From NCBI GenBank assembly GCA_943788495.1, contig CALSQO010000001.1, positions 1,178,001 through 1,242,000 of the forward strand: a stretch of 64,000 nucleotides of DNA, given 5' to 3'. The DNA comes from UA16 sp905478895. GTDB taxonomy: Bacteria > Bacteroidota > Bacteroidia > Flavobacteriales_D > Sanyastnellaceae. The notes under the pieces were generated by a model. It ran no database searches and had not been told where the DNA came from. It saw only the letters and a list, made by a program, of their open reading frames with translations. Positions within the stretch are counted from its first letter, which is position 1. Each line of letters starts with the position of its first letter. Both the position numbers and the translations under genes were made by a program. Positions 1 through 9,100 of the stretch are shown one piece after another.

Positions 1-375
1 ATGATGATGTCGCGAACGTTCACCAATCAACAAGTCATTGATTACATGAATGCGAATTATTACTCTGTGAAATTTGATGCCGAATCCCCTAACCCTGTTC
101 AATTCAAAGGAAAAACCTTCGAAAATCCAGGATGGAAGCAAAATGTTCGTGGGCGCAATAGCCCTCACCAACTATCACGTGCTTTGAATGTCAATGCTTA
201 TCCCACCTTGGTTTATTTGGATGAAAATGCCGATGTCATTGCTCCGATCTCAGGGTACAAAACACCCGCTCAACTTGAAATGTATTTGAAGTTCTTCGTT
301 GAAAAATTCGATGGAGATGTCGTTCAGGCGGAATGGGAGGCCTATCGAGATAGCTTCCAGCCCACTTTCCAATAA
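1..375 (+). CDS. Thioredoxin-fold protein, C-terminal part only (cut by window edge)
   Basis: The 124 readable residues match the second half of a thioredoxin-like domain. A cis-proline loop is visible (NAYPTLVYLDE, near residue 68), followed by the last beta strand and helix (ISGYKTPAQLEMYLKFF). No CxxC motif is present. In related thioredoxin-fold proteins that motif lies just before a stretch like the one that opens here (FTNQQVIDYMN), so the gene very probably starts upstream of base 1 and the apparent ATG triplets are internal methionines. The likely role is a thiol-disulfide or thioredoxin-like protein; its partner and location cannot be judged without the missing N-terminus. It ends 153 bases before the citrate synthase gene, which has its own promoter-like element. 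Confidence 0.75.
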   Translation: MMMSRTFTNQQVIDYMNANYYSVKFDAESPNPVQFKGKTFENPGWKQNVRGRNSPHQLSRALNVNAYPTLVYLDENADVIAPISGYKTPAQLEMYLKFFVEKFDGDVVQAEWEAYRDSFQPTFQ

Positions 376-448
376 CGAGCGATTGGAGCGAGCAAGCGCT
401 ACTGCACCAAGACGCAGCCGCAATGGCTGCAATCGGTCCACAATCTTG

Positions 449-456
449 TATATTTG
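449..456 (+). promoter_or_regulatory. Putative -7 element for the citrate synthase gene
   Basis: TATATTTG matches the Bacteroidota sigma-A -7 consensus TAnnTTTG and lies 73 bases upstream of the citrate synthase start. I could not find a convincing TTTG -33 element at 19-21 bases upstream, so this is a partial match. Confidence 0.45.
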
Positions 457-528
457 CAAAACTAGAACGCAGGTACACAATTAGTACGCATGCGCACTTG
501 AACACAACACCAAATCCCTGCCTCTGAA

Positions 529-1818
529 ATGAGTGAAACAGCACGCATCATTCTCGATGGAACCGAATACGAATTTCCGGTCATCCAAGGAAGTGAGAAC
601 GAAAAAGCCATCGACATTTCGAAACTCAGAGCGCAGTCTGGCTATATCACGCTGGATTATGGATTCAAAAACACGGGGTCAACCCAAAGTGCCATCACTT
701 ATTTGGATGGTGAGAATGGAATCTTACGGTACCGCGGGTATGCCATTGAAGCTTTGGCAGATAAGGCTTCATTCCTTGAAGTAGCGTACTTGCTTATTTA
801 CGGCGAACTGCCCAATGAAAAGCAGTTGACGTACTTCACCGACAGCATCACGCACCACACCTTGTTGCACGAAAACATGAAACGCTTTTTCGAAGCTTTT
901 CCCGCAGGAGCGCATCCCATGGGCATGTTAAGTTCGATGATTTCAAGCTTGAGCACCTTTTATCCCGAATCGCAAAATCCGAATCGCTCGGTCGTCGATA
1001 TCGAAAAGACGATTCATCGATTGATTGCAAAGTTGCCCACACTAGCGGCGCAAGCGTACAAGCACAACACCGGACACCCTACAGTTTACCCATCCAACGA
1101 CTTGGGCTATTGTGGCAACTTCTTAAAGATGATGTTCGGTTTGCCTACTCAAGATTACGTGGTGGACCCAGTCGTTGAAAGCGCCATCAATAAACTCCTG
1201 ATCTTGCATGCAGACCACGAGCAAAACTGCTCCACTGCAACCGTAAGGGTTGTGGGTTCCTCACAAGCAAACTTGTACAGTTCGGTGTCTGCAGGTATCG
1301 CAGCACTTTGGGGACCACTGCACGGTGGAGCAAACCAAGCCGTCATTGAAATGTTAGAAGCCATCAAAGAAGACGGTGGCGATCTGCAGAAGTGGATCAA
1401 CAAAGCCAAGGATAAAAATGACTCCTTCCGATTGATGGGATTCGGGCACCGCGTGTACAAGAATTTTGACCCACGCGCCAAAATCATCAAGAAAGCTGCA
1501 GATGAAGTCTTGGAGCAACTGGGGATAGAGGACCCCGTTCTGGATATCGCCAAAGAACTGGAACAGGTAGCCCTCAACGATGAGTACTTCGTGGCACGCG
1601 GACTTTATCCGAATGTCGATTTTTACTCGGGCATCATCTATCGCGCCTTGAATATTCCGAAAGATATGTTCACCGTGATGTTCGCACTCGGACGATTGCC
1701 TGGATGGATTGCGCAATGGAAAGAAATGGTGGAAAATAGAGAGCCAATCGGACGTCCTCGACAAGTATTCACCGGTGCCAATGACCGTGCATTTGTGAAA
1801 TTGGAGCAACGCGATTAA
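529..1818 (+). CDS. gltA: Citrate synthase (type II)
   Basis: This 429-residue protein catalyses condensation of oxaloacetate and acetyl-CoA to citrate, the entry step of the TCA cycle, in the cytoplasm. The family's catalytic segments are all visible: HADHEQNCSTATVR, GPLHGGANQAV with its histidine, GFGHRVYKNFDPR with the second histidine, and the aspartate in LYPNVDFYSG. The N-terminal beta-rich segment with a LDG...ILRYRGY motif is typical of the hexameric GltA type. Length is normal for the family. The ATG start gives the expected N-terminus (MSETARI). It is followed after 11 bases by an enoyl-CoA hydratase gene, so the two are probably co-transcribed. Confidence 0.97.
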   Translation: MSETARIILDGTEYEFPVIQGSENEKAIDISKLRAQSGYITLDYGFKNTGSTQSAITYLDGENGILRYRGYAIEALADKASFLEVAYLLIYGELPNEKQLTYFTDSITHHTLLHENMKRFFEAFPAGAHPMGMLSSMISSLSTFYPESQNPNRSVVDIEKTIHRLIAKLPTLAAQAYKHNTGHPTVYPSNDLGYCGNFLKMMFGLPTQDYVVDPVVESAINKLLILHADHEQNCSTATVRVVGSSQANLYSSVSAGIAALWGPLHGGANQAVIEMLEAIKEDGGDLQKWINKAKDKNDSFRLMGFGHRVYKNFDPRAKIIKKAADEVLEQLGIEDPVLDIAKELEQVALNDEYFVARGLYPNVDFYSGIIYRALNIPKDMFTVMFALGRLPGWIAQWKEMVENREPIGRPRQVFTGANDRAFVKLEQRD

Positions 1819-1829
1819 TCCTAACCGCC

Positions 1830-2588
1830 ATGACCGATTCCGGAACAGTTGTTCTCAAAACGTCAAGTGGAGTAGGAACAATCGTATTCGAGCATCCCTC
1901 GAGCAATTCACTGCCCGGGGAGCTTTTGTCTAAGATTGCTGATTGCATCGATCAAGCAGGCCAAGATTCGAATTGCGCAGTTATCGTACTGAAATCCGGA
2001 GGAAATCGCGCCTTCTGCGCAGGCGCCAGTTTTGATGAGCTCATTGCCATCGAAAACAAAGAGCAAGGACTGGAATTCTTCAGTGGTTTCAGCAAGGTGA
2101 TTCTTGCCATCAGAAGGTGCCCCAAATTTGTTGTCTGCAGCGTACAAGGCAAAGCAGTAGGCGGCGGTGTGGGCATTGCAGCTGCAGCCGATTATGCATT
2201 AGCCACAACGCGCGCTGCTGTAAAGCTGTCCGAACTCGCCATTGGCATTGGTCCCTTTGTGGTGGGGCCCGCCGTAGAAAGAAAGGTCGGACTCAGTGCA
2301 TTCCAAACATTGGCCATTGATGCTACGAAGTGGTTCTCCGCGGAGTGGGCTGCGGATCATGGTCTTTTTGCAGGACTGCACGAAACCGTTGAAGCGCTCG
2401 ATGCAGACGTTGAACGACTTGCGAGCCAACTTGCCAAGAGTAGCCCTGAAGCTATGGCGCAACTGAAAAAGGCAGCATGGTCCGGAACGGAGCATTGGGA
2501 AACCCTGCTGCCTGCCCGCGCTGCAATTTCGGGTGAATTGGTCCTTAGCGACTTCACCAAGCGAGCCATACAAGCATTCAAGTCATAG
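1830..2588 (+). CDS. Enoyl-CoA hydratase/isomerase family protein
   Basis: A 252-residue crotonase-fold protein. The oxyanion-hole segments are visible: NRAFCAGASFDEL near residue 60, and GKAVGGGVGIAAAADYALA near residue 107 followed by KLSELAIGIGPF. Members of this family hydrate or isomerise acyl-CoA thioesters in fatty-acid or amino-acid breakdown; the exact substrate cannot be read from sequence. The usual catalytic glutamate of the second motif seems to be shifted or replaced around SELAIGIGPF, so isomerase or lyase activity on another CoA ester is possible. It lies 11 bases after gltA in the same direction and is followed by a strong terminator, so it closes a two-gene unit. Confidence 0.85.
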   Translation: MTDSGTVVLKTSSGVGTIVFEHPSSNSLPGELLSKIADCIDQAGQDSNCAVIVLKSGGNRAFCAGASFDELIAIENKEQGLEFFSGFSKVILAIRRCPKFVVCSVQGKAVGGGVGIAAAADYALATTRAAVKLSELAIGIGPFVVGPAVERKVGLSAFQTLAIDATKWFSAEWAADHGLFAGLHETVEALDADVERLASQLAKSSPEAMAQLKKAAWSGTEHWETLLPARAAISGELVLSDFTKRAIQAFKS

Positions 2589-2611
2589 ACTAATTGGATT
2601 GTTAAACAAAG

Positions 2612-2639
2612 AAAAAGGCCCGCTTGCGCGGGCCTTTTT
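2612..2639. terminator. Bidirectional rho-independent terminator
   Basis: A perfect hairpin, AAAAAGGCCCGC / GCGGGCCTTTTT with a 4-base loop, lies between the converging enoyl-CoA hydratase gene (+) and the first large T9SS protein gene (-). The A-run on one side and T-run on the other let it serve both strands. Confidence 0.9.
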
Positions 2640-2659
2640 GCCTTTTGTATTGTTCGAGT

Positions 2660-5600
2660 TTAGCGAACCTGAATACGCTCAACAGCTATCTGGTCATTGC
2701 TTCTCAAAACGATATGGTAGTTTCCTGATGACAATCCATTCACATCAAGCTGAATCAAACCATTGTTCACGGCGAACTGCTGATCCAAAACCAGCTTACC
2801 AGCACCATCATAAATTCGGACCTGGGTGGCTCCAATGACACCTGAAGTCTCCAACCAAAGCAGATCTGCCGTCGGATTCGGGTAAGCCGTTATCTCCCAA
2901 GAACCATTCATTTCATCAACTCCATCAATCAAATCATCCACCACAACTTCGATGGACGCGGTACAATCGTTCGTGTCCGTTACCACCAATGTATAGGTTC
3001 CACCCGCCAGGGCATTCAGATCTTCATCAGCTGATGCGAACGCATCAGGACCAGACCAGCTGTATGTATATGACTCAGATCCCCCAGCAACGGTAATATC
3101 AATCGAACCAGTGTTTGCGTCGTTGACATCTCCTGTGACTTCATCTACAGTGATCGCTATGTCGCAATAGAAGCAACTGCCATCGTCATCCGTTGCGGTT
3201 TCATCATAATTCTCAGCTTCTGGATCCGTGCAGCCTGCCACTTCAAATTCATCGCAAATTCCGTCGCCGTCTGCATCGTTGAGGCAGTTGCCATCGCAGT
3301 CATAAGCTTCTTCTGCAAATTCACATGATCCATCATCATCTGTGGCGTCTTCATTGTAATTACAAGCCGAAACATCCGTGCAACCGTCCACTTCAAATTC
3401 ATCGCATACGCCGTCGCCATCGGCATCGTTCAAGCAATTTCCATCACAATCATATCCATCTTCTGCGTATTCACACGAATCGTTATCATCCGTTGCTGCT
3501 TCATCGTAGTTGCAAGCTACCATATCGGTACAACCGGCCACTTCAAATTCATCGCATACACCATCGCCATCAACATCGTTCAAGCAATTCCCATCACAAT
3601 CATAGGGTTCATCGGCATACTCACAAAGCGCCAAATCACCGATCGTGCAAGCGTCAAAATTGCATGCCTCGATATCGGAGCACCCGAAGGATGCCGTGCT
3701 TTCCGGAACAACATAGATGCCTAAGCTCGGAATATCAAAAGATGTTCCATTCCACATGACAGAATAAGAACCAAACGCAGGTGAATTATAGACATTCAAC
3801 ATGTCCCCACAGAAAACCAAGTTGGCCTGATCCAATTCATTGTAGAACAAAGTGCCCAATTCTGTTCCCAAGGCATTGATCAATTCGTTCAAATCTTCCT
3901 CGTTCACATCCCACGAGTATCCCATGCCATTCTCTACCAGCGTGTAGAAATCATCATTATGCAATTCCGTGCCCATTGGACAGGCTGAGGAATCCACTGG
4001 AAAGCCGATGTACATGTTTTCACTCCATTGGAAGAAGTCTGCCGTGAAGTAATCACAACTGCCGTCATTGTCTGTGGCAAGCTCATTGTAGTTGCAAGCC
4101 ATCATATCAGAACAACCGACTACTTCGAACTCGTCGCAGATGCCGTCACCATCTGAATCCATCAAACAATTCCCTTCACAATCCAAAGCATCTGCAGGAA
4201 AGATGCACGAGCCATCGTCGGTATCCGCTTCAGCATCATAATTGCAAGCTGCAGTGTCGATACAACCCAAAACAAGCGGAGAACAAATGGGATACAAGCA
4301 ACTCGAATCATAGATGTTGTTCGTGCCATCGGTGCAATTCACACCTCCGTATGTCCAATCGCCTTCATCGTTTTGGAAGGCCCAAGAATCGGTGTATTCC
4401 CATGCCTGACCTGTGCCATCGACGTCAATCTCACCGAATGTCTCAATGACTACGCCCATTTCAAACAATTCGATGGCATCGTCTCCATTCTGACTAATAT
4501 CATCCGTTCCTTCCTCGCATACGAGTTCAAATTCAGCATAGCAATTGGCGAAATAAGCCCCCATGACAGCAGCGTCGCGCACAATCAAAATGTCATCTCC
4601 AGCAGACGCGGGGCCCGCGCACAAGGTGTACTCTTGGCCATCTGAACCACCACCATTGTTCGCCACACCAATGCCATACACACTGAGGTCTTCTATATCT
4701 TCCAAAGCCACCAAGTGGATGGCCTTCCCAGCACTCCCACCCCCGGGAACCGTAAAGTCAATCACACCAACCAAGTCAAGAGCACCTGCAGGAAAGACGC
4801 ATGAACCATCCTCATCCGTAGCTGCTGGATCATAATTGCCCGCTTCCGAATCCGTGCAACCTGGAATCTCATTTGCGTCGCAGGTTCCATCTCCATCCGT
4901 GTCGAGAACGCAGTTCCCCTCACAATCATACCCTTCCAAAGGAAATTCGCAAGATCCATTGTCAGCAGTGGCATCCATATCATAGTTGCACGCATCAGCA
5001 TCGGTGCAACCTATACAGCTTGAATATTCACAGGAACCATCATCGAAAGTAGCGTCAGGGTTGTAATTGCACGCGTTCATATTGGTGCATCCCGTAACAG
5101 CACAGCTCACGTATTCACAACTCCCATCGTTGTAAACTGCATCTGCATCATAATTACACGCATCTACATCCGTGCAGCCTGCGCAAGAAACATAATCACA
5201 GGAGCCGTCATCATCAGTTGCATTCTCATTAAAGTTACAGGCGAATACGTCCGTGCAACCCGGCATTTCGAATTCATCGCAAATGCCATCACCATCCATG
5301 TCGTTCAAGCAATTGCCGTCGCAATCATACGCCTCATCCGCATACGTACACGAACCGTCATCTTCCGTGGCATTTGCATCATAGTTGCATGCCGTTTCAT
5401 CCGTGCAACCGGTAGGCTCATCCGATACAGGATTGAATACCCCCGTACCGCAAAAATCGAACGTCAAACGCATATCGCCTTCAAATCCATTACCTTCTTC
5501 GAATAGCTGGACATTTACCAATCCACAAAGTTCTCCTGCTGTGGTGATCTGAAAAATCACGATTCGCATGTTTTCATCTGGCAATCCATTGGGAGCCCCG

Positions 5601-6076
5601 TTTAGAATGTACCACGCTCCTCCTGTTTCGTCGTCAATCAGAACGTCTGTCCCACTCAAAGGGTCACCTGCCGCGAAACAAGCCAAAAATGGTTGGTCGC
5701 TACTCTCAACGGCAGATACCGCCGTCTCATCCCCTACCGGATTTGCATCCAACCCAATGGACAACCAACTGTCAGCAGCTAGATCCGGGAAGAACGCCAA
5801 TAAGGCAGGGTTGATGTCTCCTCCTGTTGTACCACCAAAATCACTGTTGAAAAAACCCGTTGTTGTCGTCAGATTCAATGTTTCCCCTTCCCCACCATAC
5901 ACGCTGGAAAGGAAATCAGTTTCGTTGACCATATCCACATAAACCCGGTAAGTTGTTTGGCCTGGAACGATGTCCACAGCATGCTCTTCAACCGTAAGTG
6001 TATAATTCTGCGCTTGAAGCACTGGTAATAGACCGAGTGAGCAGAACATCAAAGTCATTTGTAAAAACTTTTGCAT
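2660..6076 (-). CDS. Secreted Cys-rich repeat protein with lamin-tail-like and T9SS sorting domains
   Basis: A 1138-residue predicted surface or secreted protein. It has, in order: a signal peptide (MQKFLQMTLMFCSLG..., cleavage after LQAQ); an N-terminal domain of about 190 residues shared with the next two upstream genes; twelve Cys-rich units of the form GCTDxxACNYDxxATxDDGSC; six interspersed Ca-binding-like units of the form DCDGNCLNDxDGDGxCDEFE; a lamin-tail-like domain in the middle (ALDLVGVIDF ... VDGTGQAWEYTDSWA); one SprB-like repeat (YTYSWSGPDAFAS...); and a type A T9SS sorting domain (YPNPTADLL ... VERIQVR). I chose the start at 6076 because it gives a clean signal peptide; 14 codons upstream are open but not signal-like. 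Function is not known; structural, adhesive or matrix roles fit the architecture. Confidence 0.85.
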   Translation of the reverse strand: MQKFLQMTLMFCSLGLLPVLQAQNYTLTVEEHAVDIVPGQTTYRVYVDMVNETDFLSSVYGGEGETLNLTTTTGFFNSDFGGTTGGDINPALLAFFPDLAADSWLSIGLDANPVGDETAVSAVESSDQPFLACFAAGDPLSGTDVLIDDETGGAWYILNGAPNGLPDENMRIVIFQITTAGELCGLVNVQLFEEGNGFEGDMRLTFDFCGTGVFNPVSDEPTGCTDETACNYDANATEDDGSCTYADEAYDCDGNCLNDMDGDGICDEFEMPGCTDVFACNFNENATDDDGSCDYVSCAGCTDVDACNYDADAVYNDGSCEYVSCAVTGCTNMNACNYNPDATFDDGSCEYSSCIGCTDADACNYDMDATADNGSCEFPLEGYDCEGNCVLDTDGDGTCDANEIPGCTDSEAGNYDPAATDEDGSCVFPAGALDLVGVIDFTVPGGGSAGKAIHLVALEDIEDLSVYGIGVANNGGGSDGQEYTLCAGPASAGDDILIVRDAAVMGAYFANCYAEFELVCEEGTDDISQNGDDAIELFEMGVVIETFGEIDVDGTGQAWEYTDSWAFQNDEGDWTYGGVNCTDGTNNIYDSSCLYPICSPLVLGCIDTAACNYDAEADTDDGSCIFPADALDCEGNCLMDSDGDGICDEFEVVGCSDMMACNYNELATDNDGSCDYFTADFFQWSENMYIGFPVDSSACPMGTELHNDDFYTLVENGMGYSWDVNEEDLNELINALGTELGTLFYNELDQANLVFCGDMLNVYNSPAFGSYSVMWNGTSFDIPSLGIYVVPESTASFGCSDIEACNFDACTIGDLALCEYADEPYDCDGNCLNDVDGDGVCDEFEVAGCTDMVACNYDEAATDDNDSCEYAEDGYDCDGNCLNDADGDGVCDEFEVDGCTDVSACNYNEDATDDDGSCEFAEEAYDCDGNCLNDADGDGICDEFEVAGCTDPEAENYDETATDDDGSCFYCDIAITVDEVTGDVNDANTGSIDITVAGGSESYTYSWSGPDAFASADEDLNALAGGTYTLVVTDTNDCTASIEVVVDDLIDGVDEMNGSWEITAYPNPTADLLWLETSGVIGATQVRIYDGAGKLVLDQQFAVNNGLIQLDVNGLSSGNYHIVLRSNDQIAVERIQVR

Positions 6077-6142
6077 CGCAAAAAGGAGATTTAGTTGTGG
6101 GTCCAATTTAAGCAACATCTATCACTTTTGGAATAATGAGAA

Positions 6143-6171
6143 ACAAAAAAGCCAACCATAAATGGCTGGCT
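6143..6171 (-). terminator. Terminator of the 1697-residue T9SS protein gene
   Basis: On the minus strand this reads AAAGCCAGCCATTTATGGTTGGCTTTTTT: a GC-containing hairpin with one mismatch followed by a T-run. It lies 24 bases beyond the stop of the gene that ends at 6195. Confidence 0.75.
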
Positions 6172-6194
6172 TTCCAATTGCACAAATAAGATGT

Positions 6195-9100
6195 TCAATT
6201 CGCTTTCAACAATTGCAATTGTTCTTGACGAACTCCATCGGAAACGGTAACGAAATACACCCCGGCATCCCAGTGATTAACGGCAATCTGAACGCCATTG
6301 CTTTGCATTGGTAGCAGCATTTCATGCACCAACTTTCCTTGCAAATCACGTACCAGCAGCATATTCCAACGTTCTGAAATGTCCCATGTCAAGCGCACCC
6401 AATTCGTTGCTGGGTTAGGATATGCACTTAATTCCAAACCTTGGATTTCGTGCAAGCCCACAATCGCCTCAACCGTAATTTCAAATGAGTTCACCGAACA
6501 GCCATTGGAATCTTGAACAAGAAGCTGGTAAGTGCCCGGGTCGAGTCCAATCAAGTTTTGATCGTTCGAAGTGAATTCTCCGTCTTCCAGTTGAGACCAG
6601 TCAAATGTGTATTCGCCGGTGCCTCCCGAAACTTCTACTGCGATGCTGCCTTCGAATTGGCCCATTTCAGAACCGACAACTTCGGTCAAAAGCACCTGCA
6701 ATGCCTCCGGTTCTGACACTTCAATGGTTAGGGTATCAACACAACCCGATTCGTCCATGGCCACGACCTCATATTGTCCAGCTAAAAGCCCTGTAAAAAC
6801 CGAATCCGTATTGAGCGAATCCGATGGCAACAGCATCAGTTGAATCTCACTACCAAATGGATATCCTCCCGAAGTCTGGATCAAAGCTGATCCGTCTACG
6901 CCTCCATTGCATGAAACATCGGTCACGAGCGCACTTGCCGTGAGTGAACAATAGGCACAAGACCCGTCTTCATCGGTGGCACTTTCATCAAAATTCAATG
7001 CGTCGACATCGGTGCACCCTGGCACTTCATTCTCATCGCAAATACCATCACCGTCTGCATCCAGCAAGCAATTACCATCACAATCCAAGGCCACGTCCGC
7101 AAACTCACAGCTGCCGTCATCTTCTGTAGCTTCCACCGCATAATTGCAGGCCGATTCATCGGTGCATCCCCCGATTTCGAAAGCATCGCAAACACCGTCT
7201 TCATCCGAGTCTTCTAAGCAATTGCCTTCGCAGTCAAATTCGGCAAGCGCGTACTCACACGTGCCATCATCCAAATCGGCAGATGCATCAAAATTGCAAG
7301 CCATGGCATCTGTGCATCCGAATTGAGGATAAACACAAGAACCATTCTCGTAGTCGGCGCTGGGGTCAAAATTCAGCGCTGCTGTGTCGGTGCAACCACA
7401 GGCGTTTGCATTGCTCACTGGATTCGTCCAAACAGCACCTTCAAAGGTAAATTGATGCGTACTCGCTTGTTCGTTTGAACCTTCTTCAAAAATCTGAACG
7501 TTCAACTGACCGGAAATGTCCCCATCGGTGGTCAATTGTGCAATCAACACCCTCAAGTCATCACCAGCAATTCCATTGCCCCCCCCATTTAGGATGAACC
7601 AGGCTCCGCCAACAGCATCATCCAAAGCGACGTTGAGTCCGTCCTCAAATTGTGCCGTCCAATTGGTAGCGCCAGGAGTCCCGACTGTATTGACCGCATT
7701 TTCACCATCGGTCAGTGGTTCGTCGACGCCAATGGTCAACCAGCTGTCAAAGGCCAGATCCGGATTGGATGCGTACAGAGCCGGATTGATATTTTGAGGC
7801 AACAAGGCCCCCAATTCATTTTGATACCAGTTTGTGGAGGAAATCAGTTTCAATGTATCCAGGTCATTTCCATATACCGAAGACACAAAGTCCGTAGTAT
7901 TTTCAGTTGTCGCATAGAAACGATAGGTCACCATCCCCTCCAAAGGGCCTGATGCATGTACTTGGACCGTGTCAATCTCCAAGCCATATACAGGCGACTC
8001 TTCGTCTGCACAGGAGCAAAATTCGCAAGTACCATCGTCTTCGGTAGCAACATCGGAAAAATTGCACGCGTTGGGTTCCGTGCAACCGTCTATTTCAAAT
8101 TCATCGCAGACACCATCTTCATCAGCGTCATTTAGGCAAGCACCTTCACAATCGACATAATCTTGAGGATAGAGGCAAGAAGCGTCGTCCGAATTTGCAG
8201 ATTCATCAAAGTTGCAAGCCAATGCATCTGTGCAGCCCGAGAAGAGCAACAGGATCTCAATGGTTTGTTCCCATTCTGAAACGTTTCCGCAAGCGTCGCT
8301 GGCGATATACGTTCGCTGGTAAACGGCGGTTGTGCCATCCATTGATAGGAGTTCATCTTCAGAAAACCAATCCGCATTGCTATCGCATGCATCCTGGACC
8401 ACAACGAATGGATCTGGAACCTCTTCCCCTTCGAGCTCGTTGATGTACAAGGTAGCCGCAGGCAAATTCAAAAACTCCGGTCCCAAAGTGTCCGTCACAG
8501 TAATCATCTGTTGCGTTTCGGCCACATTGCCTGCATCATCTGTGGCAATAAATGTGCGCGTGCACAAGTAGTTAAACGGCGGGCAATCAAAGACAAATTC
8601 GATGGGGCCATCCACAAACATCACTTGTACGCTTTCGTCACAATCATCCGAAGCTTCGGCCATTTCTGTTGGCATCGGCTCACTGCACAAAATCGTGGAA
8701 TCCGATGGAATGTACGTGAAGTAAGGTGCCGTGATGTCAGGGGAACAAGGATCAATCGTATAATCACACAGACCATCATCATCCGTCGCTTCTTCTTCAT
8801 AATTGTTTGCCAATTCGTCCGTGCAACCCGCAATCTCCAATTCATCACAGACTCCATCACCATCTGAATCAGAAACGCATTCACCTGCACAATCCAAAAA
8901 CTCTCCCGGATATGAGCATATTGCAGTGGCGGGTGACTCGCACGCATCCTGCAGCGCAATCATCTTATTGAATGCACCATTCACGCCATCACCATTTTCA
9001 AAAAACTGCACATACATCTGACCTCCCAAAATTCCATCGGTGGTGAATTGCCCAAGCAATACTTTCAAGTCTTCTCCTGCAACACCATTGGCCGCGCCAT

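Noticed and set aside
1354..1809. A 151-codon minus-strand frame within citrate synthase
   Set aside because: Antisense of a strongly conserved gene with no start context.
3170..5430. Repetitive DNA as a mobile or CRISPR element
   Set aside because: The repeats are protein-level and diverged in DNA, inside one open reading frame.
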